64,000 nt of DNA, from assembly GCF_024721315.2 (NCBI RefSeq), contig NZ_JANFAK020000028.1, forward strand, positions 248-64,247. The letters are read 5' to 3'. This stretch comes from Streptomyces sp. Isolate_45. Its GTDB lineage: Bacteria; Actinomycetota; Actinomycetes; Streptomycetales; Streptomycetaceae. This document shows positions 57,920-64,000 of this stretch, one piece after another. Numbering within the stretch: position 1 is the stretch's first letter; every line of letters begins with the position of its first letter. The position numbers and the translations under genes are program-made. Under the pieces are notes generated by a model that had not been told where the DNA came from, searched no databases, and worked only from the letters and a program-made list of their open reading frames with translations.

Positions 57920-58627
57920 ATGGCCACGTTGATCCTCGTACGGCACGGGCGTTCCACCGCCAACACCGCGGGCTTGCTCGCCGGATGGACTCCGGGAGTC
58001 GGCCTCGACGAACACGGCGCCGGGCAGGCCGTCGCGCTGCCGGACCGGCTCGCCGGGGTACCGCTGGCCGCCGCCGTCACCAGCCCCCTCCAGCGCTGCC
58101 GGGAAACCCTGGCGCCGCTCCTCGCCGCCCGCCCCGAGCTGCCCCTGCACACCGACGAACGCATCGGCGAGTGCCACTACGGCGACTGGTCGGGCCGCAA
58201 ACTCTCCGAACTCGCCGGAGAACCCCTCATGAAGATCGTCCAGCAGCACCCCTCGGCAGCGGCCTTCCCCGGCGGCGAGTCCATGCGCGCCATGCAGGCC
58301 CGCGCCGTGGACGCCGTACGGGAGTGGAACACCCGGATCGAGGACGAGCACGGCAGCGACGCCGTGTTCCTGATGTGCTCGCACGGCGACATCATCAAGT
58401 CCCTCGTCGCCGACGCGCTCGGCATGCACCTCGACCTCTTCCAGCGGATCCACGTCGACCCCTGCTCGGTCACCGCCGTCCGCTACACCCCCACCCGCCC
58501 CTTCCTGCTGCGCCTCGGCGACACCGGCGACCTCTCCCCGCTGATCCCGCGCCCGGCCCCGGCCGCCGAGGGCGAGTCCGAAGGCACCGGGAACGCCGTC
58601 GTGGGGGGCGGTGCGGGCGCGGCGTGA
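57920..58627 (+). CDS. Histidine phosphatase family protein (MSMEG_4193-type phosphomutase)
   Basis: 235 residues. The phosphoglycerate-mutase catalytic motif LILVRHGRSTAN begins at residue 4; the second Arg/His set appears in SPLQRCRETL and MCSHGDIIKSLVAD. It belongs to the actinobacterial phosphomutase group that occurs with DUF3090 and the SCO1664-type kinase, as here. The biochemical role of this three-gene cassette is not known. The gene starts 64 bp from divergent corA. Confidence 0.92.
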   Translation: MATLILVRHGRSTANTAGLLAGWTPGVGLDEHGAGQAVALPDRLAGVPLAAAVTSPLQRCRETLAPLLAARPELPLHTDERIGECHYGDWSGRKLSELAGEPLMKIVQQHPSAAAFPGGESMRAMQARAVDAVREWNTRIEDEHGSDAVFLMCSHGDIIKSLVADALGMHLDLFQRIHVDPCSVTAVRYTPTRPFLLRLGDTGDLSPLIPRPAPAAEGESEGTGNAVVGGGAGAA

Positions 58628-58702
58628 TCGAACGGCGCAGTAGGGTGGCAGGGCCGATACGCGTGCGCGGACCCGCCCACGCCTGAGACTTGGAGACTGG
58701 AC

Positions 58703-59293
58703 GTGCCCCGTCAGGTGTTCCTTTACGATCCACCGGACCGCTTCGTGGCCGGCACGGTCGGTCTGCCTGGGCGCCGTACGTTCTTCCTGCAGGCCTCCGT
58801 GGGTACCCGCGTCACCAGCGTCTCCCTGGAGAAGACCCAGGTGGCGGCGCTGGCCGAGCGGATGGACGAGCTGCTGGACGAGGTCGTGCGGCGCACCGGC
58901 GGCAACGCCCCCGTCCCGGCCGTCGCCTCCACCGAGGCCGCCGACACCGCGCCCCTCGACGTGCCCGTCGAGGAGGAGTTCCGGGTCGGCACCATGGCCC
59001 TCGCCTGGGACGGCGAGGAACAGCGGATGATCGTCGAGGCCCAGGCGCTCGTCGAACTCGACGCCGACTCGGACGAGGACCTCGCCGAAGCGGAGGAACG
59101 CCTCCTCCAGGACGAGGAGAACGGCCCGCCGATGCTCCGGGTCCGGCTCTCCGGAGCCCAGGCCCGGGCCTTCGCCAAGCGCGCCCTCGACGTGGTCAAC
59201 GCCGGCCGCCCCCCGTGCCCCCTGTGCAGCCTCCCGCTCGACCCAGAGGGACACGTGTGCCCCCGCCAGAACGGCTACCGGCGCCAGGCGTGA
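58703..59293 (+). CDS. DUF3090 family protein
   Basis: 196 residues, GTG start with GGAG about 10 nt upstream. It starts MPRQVFLYDPPDRFVAGTVGLPGRRTFFLQA and ends with a small zinc site CPLCSLPLDPEGHVCPR. It is the middle gene of the cassette and its stop overlaps the next start (GTGA). Function unknown. Confidence 0.92.
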   Translation: MPRQVFLYDPPDRFVAGTVGLPGRRTFFLQASVGTRVTSVSLEKTQVAALAERMDELLDEVVRRTGGNAPVPAVASTEAADTAPLDVPVEEEFRVGTMALAWDGEEQRMIVEAQALVELDADSDEDLAEAEERLLQDEENGPPMLRVRLSGAQARAFAKRALDVVNAGRPPCPLCSLPLDPEGHVCPRQNGYRRQA

Positions 59294-60093
59294 GCGCCGT
59301 GAGCCCGATCGAGGAGCTGCTCACCCGCGGTGAGCTCACCGTCCGGGGACGGATCGCCGAGGCCTCCAACGCGGTCCTGCTGTGCACCGTCGTCCACGAC
59401 GGCCGCAGCGCGGACTGCGTCTACAAGCCGGTCAAGGGCGAGCGCCCGCTGTGGGACTTCCCCGACGGGAACCTCGCCCGCCGCGAGCGCGCCGCCTACC
59501 TCGTCTCCGAGGCCACCGGCTGGGGCCTGGTCCCCGCCACCGTCCTGCGCGACGGACCGTACGGCGAGGGCATGGTCCAGTACTGGATCGACCCCGGGGA
59601 GACGCCCGAGGCGGAACTCCTCGCGCTCGTCGAGGGCGAGGAGGCGGCGGAGGGTTGGAAGCCCGTCGCGCTCGCCGAGGTCGGCGAGGGCCGCACCGCC
59701 CTCCTCGTGCACGCCGACGACCCCCGGCTGCGCCGCCTCGCCGTACTCGACGCCGTGATCAACAACGGCGACCGCAAGGGCGGCCACCTACTGCCCGCCC
59801 CCGACGGCCGGCTGTACGGCATCGACCACGGCGTCACCTTCCACGCCGACGACAAGCTGCGCACCCTCCTGTGGGGCTGGGCGGGGGAGCCCCTCACCGA
59901 CGAGGCCCGCACGGTGCTGCTCTCCCTGGAATCCCAGCTGGCCGCGGGAGAGCCGCTCGCCACCCGGTTGGCCGAACTGATCACCGACGCGGAGCTGGAC
60001 GCCGTACGGGCCCGCGTGGCCGCCCTGCTGCGCACGGGGACGCATCCGCAGCCCTCGGGACAGTGGCCCGCCATCCCCTGGCCCCCCGTCTGA
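59290..60093 (+). CDS. SCO1664-family phosphatidylinositol kinase-like protein
   Basis: 267 residues, GTG start overlapping the DUF3090 stop. Kinase-like motifs: VYKPVKGERPLWDFPDGNLARRERAAY (Lys for ATP), the catalytic VINNGDRKGGHLL and GIDHGVTFHADD, as in PI3/PI4-kinase-like bacterial proteins. All key residues are present. It lies 110 bp before mshC. Substrate unknown. Confidence 0.92.
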   Translation: MSAVSPIEELLTRGELTVRGRIAEASNAVLLCTVVHDGRSADCVYKPVKGERPLWDFPDGNLARRERAAYLVSEATGWGLVPATVLRDGPYGEGMVQYWIDPGETPEAELLALVEGEEAAEGWKPVALAEVGEGRTALLVHADDPRLRRLAVLDAVINNGDRKGGHLLPAPDGRLYGIDHGVTFHADDKLRTLLWGWAGEPLTDEARTVLLSLESQLAAGEPLATRLAELITDAELDAVRARVAALLRTGTHPQPSGQWPAIPWPPV

Positions 60094-60191
60094 CCAGGCA
60101 CGGCCCGGGACGCACAGAACCGGCCAGACGGCAAGAGCGCGGTTCAGGCCAAGAGTGCTGCTCCGGTTCGTTTCCGGAACACTCGTCCGGT

Positions 60192-60197
60192 TAGTCT
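60192..60197 (+). promoter_or_regulatory. -10 box TAGTCT of the leaderless mshC gene
   Basis: TAGTCT ends 6 nt before the ATG at 60204. No ribosome-binding site is visible. Confidence 0.5.
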
Positions 60198-60203
60198 CAA
60201 GGC

Positions 60204-61433
60204 ATGCATGCCTGGCCCGCTTCTGAGGTCCCCGCCCTGCCCGGCAAGGGCCGCGACCTCCAGATCCACGACACCGCGACCCAAGGGACGATCACCCTCG
60301 CCCCCGGTCCCGTCGCCCGTATCTACGTCTGCGGGATCACCCCGTACGACGCGACCCACATCGGTCACGCGGCGACCTACAACGCGTTCGACCTCGTCCA
60401 GCGCGTGTGGCTCGACAACAAGCGGCAGGTCCACTACGTCCAGAACGTCACGGACGTGGACGACCCGCTCCTGGAGCGGGCGCTTCGCGACGGACACGAC
60501 TGGACCGAACTCGCCGAGCGCGAGACCGCCCTCTTCCGCGAGGACATGACCGCCCTGCGGATGCTGCCCCCGCAGCACTACATCGGAGCGGTCGAGGCCA
60601 TACCCGGCATCGTGCCGCTGGTCGAGCGGCTCCGCGACGCCGGCGCCGCCTACGAGCTCGACGGCGACGTCTACTTCTCCGTGGAGTCCGACCCGCACTT
60701 CGGCGGGGTCTCCCACCTCGACGCGGAGGCGATGCGGCTGCTCTCCGCGGAGCGCGGCGGCGACCCGGACCGCCCGGGTAAGAAGAACCCGCTCGACCCG
60801 ATGCTGTGGATGGCCGCCCGCGAGGGCGAGCCGAGCTGGGACGGCGGCTCGCTGGGCCGCGGCCGGCCCGGCTGGCACATCGAGTGCGTCGCCATCGCCC
60901 TGGACCACCTGGGCATGGGCTTCGACATCCAGGGCGGCGGCTCCGACCTGGCGTTCCCGCACCACGAGATGGGTGCCTCGCACGCCCAGGCGCTGACGGG
61001 CGAGTTCCCGATGGCCAAGGCCTACGTCCACGCCGGCATGGTCGGCCTGAACGGCGAGAAGATGTCGAAGTCCAAGGGCAACCTGGTCTTCGTCTCGACG
61101 CTGCGCCGCTCCGGGGTCGACCCGGCGGCCATCCGCCTCGCCCTGCTGTCGCACCACTACCGGGCCGACTGGGAGTGGACGGACGCGGTCCTCGCCGAGG
61201 CGGTGGCCCGTCTGGAGCGCTGGCGCGCGGCGGTCTCGCGCCCGGACGGAGTACCGGCGGACGCCCTGGTCGAGGAGGTCCGCGAGGCCCTCTCCCGCGA
61301 CCTGGACGCCCCCGCCGCGCTGGCCGCCGTGGACCGCTGGGTCGAGCTCCAGCTGGCCACGGACGCCGACGACGAGTCGGCCCCGGGCCTGGTCTCCCGC
61401 ACGGTCGACGCCCTGCTCGGCGTCGCCCTCTAG
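60204..61433 (+). CDS. mshC: Mycothiol ligase MshC (cysteine:GlcN-inositol ligase)
   Basis: 409 residues, a shortened cysteinyl-tRNA-synthetase paralogue that joins cysteine to glucosaminyl-inositol with ATP in mycothiol synthesis. Zinc ligands Cys43, Cys228 and His253 fit the family. The nucleotide motifs are HIGH (52-55) and KMSKS (286-290). It lacks the anticodon-binding domain of CysS, which distinguishes it. It stands next to the phosphomutase/DUF3090/SCO1664 cassette and convergent with PAC2, a context conserved in actinobacteria. Confidence 0.96.
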   Translation: MHAWPASEVPALPGKGRDLQIHDTATQGTITLAPGPVARIYVCGITPYDATHIGHAATYNAFDLVQRVWLDNKRQVHYVQNVTDVDDPLLERALRDGHDWTELAERETALFREDMTALRMLPPQHYIGAVEAIPGIVPLVERLRDAGAAYELDGDVYFSVESDPHFGGVSHLDAEAMRLLSAERGGDPDRPGKKNPLDPMLWMAAREGEPSWDGGSLGRGRPGWHIECVAIALDHLGMGFDIQGGGSDLAFPHHEMGASHAQALTGEFPMAKAYVHAGMVGLNGEKMSKSKGNLVFVSTLRRSGVDPAAIRLALLSHHYRADWEWTDAVLAEAVARLERWRAAVSRPDGVPADALVEEVREALSRDLDAPAALAAVDRWVELQLATDADDESAPGLVSRTVDALLGVAL

Positions 61434-61454
61434 AGCATCGCTCCCTCAGGGGGC

Positions 61455-61504
61455 AACGAGAACGCCGGACCGGCCGCGGCTGCGGCCGGTCCGGCGTTCT
61501 CGTT
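61455..61504. terminator. Bidirectional terminator between mshC and PAC2 genes
   Basis: Perfect 23-bp arms starting AACGAGAACGCCGGACCGGC, with loop GGCT. AA/TT ends on both sides give short U-runs in both directions. Confidence 0.93.
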
Positions 61505-61511
61505 CGACGAC

Positions 61512-62645
61512 CTAGGCGTCGGGGGAGGAGCCCGGCGTCCCGGGCGGCTCAGGAGCCTCCGGCTTCTCCGGCGACTCGGGCGTCGCGGGCGTACCCGCGG
61601 TCCCGGGCGTCCCCGTCGCCTCCTGGGCCCCGGACGCCCCGGCAGCTCCGGACGCCTCCTCGGACCCGCTCCCGGACCCACCGGCGGCCCCGTCGGGCGT
61701 CGAAGCCGCGGGCGGCTCCGGCTCCGGCCTGCGCTTCGGAGGCCGGGGCGGGCCGCCGGCGGTGTCCCGCAGGTACGAGGCGTCGCCCGGATCCGCTGTG
61801 GCGGAAGGGTCCCGCCGCCGCAGGTACCGTTCGAACTCCCGGGCGATCGCGTCCCCGGAGGCCTCCGGCAGGTCCGCCGTGTCCCGCGCCTCCTCCAGCG
61901 TCTGGACGTACTCCGCGACCTCGCTGTCCTCGGCGGCCAGCTGGTCCACGCCCAGCTGCCAGGCACGCGCGTCCTCGGGCAGCTCGCCCAGCGGGATCCT
62001 GATGTCGATCAGGTCCTCCAACCGGTTGAGCAGCGCCAGCGTGGCCTTCGGGTTGGGCGGCTGGGACACGTAGTGCGGCACCGCCGCCCACAGCGACACC
62101 GCGGGAACGCCCGCGTGCGTGCAGGCCTCCTGCAGCACGCCCACGATCCCGGTCGGACCCTCGTACTTCGTCTCCTCCAGGTCCATCGTCCGCGCCAGGT
62201 CGGCGTCCGACGTCACCCCGCTGACGGGCACGGGCCGCGTGTGCGGGGTGTCCCCGAGCAGCGCGCCCAGGATGACCACCATCTCCACGCCCAGCTCGTG
62301 CGCGAAGCCGAGCAGCTCGTTGCAGAACGACCGCCACCGCATGGACGGTTCGATGCCCCGCACCAGCACCAGGTCACGCGGCTTCGCACCGCCGATCCGG
62401 ACCACGGACAGCCTTGTTGTCGGCCAGGTGATCTTCCTGACCCCGTTGTCCAGCCACACCGTCGGCCGGTTGACCTGGAAGTCGTAGTAGTCCTCGGCGT
62501 CCAGAGCCGCGAAGACCTCGCCCTTCCACTCCCGGTCCAGGTGCGCCACCGCACCGGAGGCGGCGTCACCCGCGTCGTTCCAGCCCTCGAACGCGGCCAC
62601 CATGACCGGGTCGATCAGCTCGGGCACGCCCTCAAGCTCGATCAC
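61512..62645 (-). CDS. PAC2 family protein (proteasome-assembly chaperone-like)
   Basis: 377 residues, GTG start with AAGGAGACCTGG upstream. PAC2 fold from about 5 to 260: ELIDPVMVAAFEGWNDAGDAASGAV, MVVILGALLGDTPHTRPVPVSG and VPAVSLWAAVPHYVSQPPNPKATLALL. The last ~100 residues are Pro/Glu/Ala/Gly-rich and disordered. Related proteins assist proteasome assembly in eukaryotes; in actinobacteria the role is unproven. Convergent with mshC. Confidence 0.93.
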   Translation of the reverse strand: MIELEGVPELIDPVMVAAFEGWNDAGDAASGAVAHLDREWKGEVFAALDAEDYYDFQVNRPTVWLDNGVRKITWPTTRLSVVRIGGAKPRDLVLVRGIEPSMRWRSFCNELLGFAHELGVEMVVILGALLGDTPHTRPVPVSGVTSDADLARTMDLEETKYEGPTGIVGVLQEACTHAGVPAVSLWAAVPHYVSQPPNPKATLALLNRLEDLIDIRIPLGELPEDARAWQLGVDQLAAEDSEVAEYVQTLEEARDTADLPEASGDAIAREFERYLRRRDPSATADPGDASYLRDTAGGPPRPPKRRPEPEPPAASTPDGAAGGSGSGSEEASGAAGASGAQEATGTPGTAGTPATPESPEKPEAPEPPGTPGSSPDA

Positions 62646-62723
62646 CCAGGTCTCCTTCCGAAGTTCCCTTGCGTACGTGGGTCAGCCTAAGCCTTGAGGC
62701 GGCACCGACCACAGCCCACGACG

Positions 62724-62753
62724 GAGGGGCGGTTCCCCTCGGAACCGCCCCTC
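62724..62753 (-). terminator. Terminator of glpD
   Basis: GAGGGGCGGTTCC and its complement (13-bp arms) with loop CTCC, about 20 bp after the glpD stop on its transcript side. Confidence 0.85.
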
Positions 62754-62772
62754 TTCCCCACCAGCGCGGGAG

Positions 62773-64000
62773 CTATGCCTTGCGGCCCAGCATCTCCTCG
62801 ACCCGGGCGCGCACGGAGGCGTCGTCCAGACCGCGGATCGTCACCGTCGTGCGCCGGCGCAGCACGTCGTCGACCGTCTCGGCCCACTCGTTGTCACGGG
62901 CGTAGGCGACCTGCGCCCAGATCTCCGGACCGTCCGGGTGGATGCGCTCGGCCAGCGCCGGGTCCTCGTTCGCGATGCGCGCGATGTCGAAGGCCAACGA
63001 GCCGTAGTGCGACGCGAGGTGGCGGGCCGTCAGCGGGTCCATCCGGGTACCGGGCTCGCGGTCCACCAGCAGCCGGTGCGCGACCGCGTTCGGGTTCGCG
63101 ACACCGGGCAGCGGGATCCGGCGCACGAGCGACTTCGCGGGCTCCATGTCCTCGGTCAGCGGGCTGCCCGGGAGCTTGGCCAGCTTGTCCATCACCACAC
63201 GGCCGATGTGACGGTAGGTCGTCCACTTGCCGCCGGCCACCGACAGCATGCCGCCCGCGCCCTCGGAGACGACCGTCTCGCGCTTGGCCTTCTCCACGCC
63301 GCCGGGGCCGCCGGGCAGCACCCGCAGGCCCGCGAAGGCGTACGTCATCAGGGAGCGGTCGAGGTCCGCGTCGTTCACGGAGAACGCCGCCTCGTCGAGT
63401 ATCTGCTGGATGTCGGACTCGGTGGCGCGCACGTCCGCCGGGTCGCCCTCGTAGACCTCGTCGGTCGTGCCGAGCAGCAGCTGGTCCTCCCACGGGAGGG
63501 CGAAGGTGATGCGGTACTTGTCGATCGGGGTGGCCATGGCGGCCTTCCACGGCGACTTGCGCTTCATGACGATGTGCGCGCCCTTGGACAGGCGGATCGA
63601 CGGCATCGAGTGCTTGTCCTCCATGCGCCGCAGGTGGTCCACCCACGGGCCGGTGGCGTTGAGCACGACGCGGGCGTCGACGCCGAACTCGGTGCCGTCC
63701 AGCCGGTCCTTGAGCTCGGCACCGGTGACCCGGCCGCGCGTCATGCGCAGGCCGGTGACCTCGGCGTGGTTGAGGACGACCGCACCCGACTCGACGGCCG
63801 CGCGGACCGTCATGACGGCGACGCGGGAGTCGTTCATCTGGTGGTCGTAGTAGACCGCGACGGCCTTCAGGTTGTCCGTCTTCAGGCCCGGGTTGTCGGC
63901 GACGGCGCGGGCCGGCGAGATGACCTTGCCGATCCCGTCACCGAAGGCCGAGAGCGCCGAGTACGCGAACACGCCCGCGCCCAGCTTCGCCGCACCGACC
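62773..64000 (-). CDS. glpD: Glycerol-3-phosphate dehydrogenase GlpD, 5' end beyond window
   Basis: The C-terminal ~409 residues of the FAD-dependent aerobic enzyme that oxidises glycerol-3-phosphate to DHAP and feeds electrons to quinone. Visible blocks: AVYYDHQMNDSRVAVMTVRAA, VVLNATGPWVDHLRRM, RLSKGAHIVM, WEDQLLLGTTDEVYEGDP, LMTYAFAGLRVLPGG and LSVAGGKWTTYRHIGR. The N-terminal FAD-binding GxGxxG lies past the right edge. In other streptomycetes glpK and glpF follow upstream; they are not in this window. Confidence 0.96.
   Translation of the reverse strand, partial: VGAAKLGAGVFAYSALSAFGDGIGKVISPARAVADNPGLKTDNLKAVAVYYDHQMNDSRVAVMTVRAAVESGAVVLNHAEVTGLRMTRGRVTGAELKDRLDGTEFGVDARVVLNATGPWVDHLRRMEDKHSMPSIRLSKGAHIVMKRKSPWKAAMATPIDKYRITFALPWEDQLLLGTTDEVYEGDPADVRATESDIQQILDEAAFSVNDADLDRSLMTYAFAGLRVLPGGPGGVEKAKRETVVSEGAGGMLSVAGGKWTTYRHIGRVVMDKLAKLPGSPLTEDMEPAKSLVRRIPLPGVANPNAVAHRLLVDREPGTRMDPLTARHLASHYGSLAFDIARIANEDPALAERIHPDGPEIWAQVAYARDNEWAETVDDVLRRRTTVTIRGLDDASVRARVEEMLGRKA

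Overview
The window is very GC-rich and reads as Streptomyces chromosome, or a close relative. The evidence is the chaplin pair chpH/chpC, mshC (mycothiol synthesis), a SoxR with its four-cysteine cluster, many TetR regulators beside acyl-CoA genes, and genes whose -10 box sits about 6-7 nt before the start codon. From memory, gene content and order match the S. coelicolor stretch around SCO1661 (glpD) to about SCO1715 (hmgA), read backwards. The region is ordinary chromosome: I see no prophage, insertion sequence, CRISPR array or secondary-metabolite cluster. Both edges cut genes: a Ser/Thr kinase (left, 3' end missing) and glpD (right, 5' end missing).

Layout. 1-6.7 kb: kinase, small conserved proteins, a CaiB/BaiF CoA-transferase, a stand-alone type ISP specificity-like protein, a GntR regulator and hmgA (homogentisate dioxygenase) with a clear promoter and overlapping palindrome. 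6.9-11.7 kb: a three-gene envelope operon (beta-helix membrane protein, cupredoxin-like lipoprotein, His-containing polytopic protein), the best candidate here for an undescribed system. 11.8-23.5 kb: molybdopterin oxidoreductase, citrate transporter, aldehyde and alcohol dehydrogenases, acyl-CoA dehydrogenase, MaoC hydratase, SoxR, and TetR genes with recognisable paired operators. 23.6-28 kb: a minus-strand block with a BKACE-like protein, a zinc-ribbon-like protein, an alpha/beta hydrolase and a Tat-exported NamZ-like muramidase. 28.2-33.7 kb: SDR, acyl-CoA ligase and TetR, then a divergent old-yellow-enzyme/MerR pair and an acetate transporter. 34-42.8 kb: secreted subtilisin, an ACAD10/11-type acyl-CoA dehydrogenase with its aminoglycoside-phosphotransferase-like kinase, a metallo-beta-lactamase-fold protein, a His-rich protein, Nudix/DUF202 proteins, a FAD dehydrogenase and an ASCH protein. 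43-47.5 kb: two APC-type permeases and tRNA-Leu(GAG). 47.6-56 kb: M20 peptidase, chaplins, DUF5703, a degenerate RecD-like protein coupled to an aldo/keto reductase, and an F420-type LLM oxidoreductase. 56-64 kb: ferritin-like protein, CorA, the phosphomutase-DUF3090-SCO1664 cassette followed by mshC, PAC2 and glpD.

How the genes work together. Much of the window is carboxylic-acid and acyl-CoA catabolism under local one-component regulators. Four regulatory motifs recur or overlap promoters: AAACTA-N7-TAGTTW (aldehyde/alcohol dehydrogenase operon and the TetR/acyl-CoA dehydrogenase divergence); TAAGCGCTTGCTCA (TetR and MaoC); GGCATACCGACTGGT (SDR-ligase-TetR operon and the kinase/ACAD operon); and a MerR-type 20-bp-spacer promoter (old yellow enzyme). 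Regulator-operator pairings are inferred from proximity and symmetry. Strong hairpins close many transcription units.
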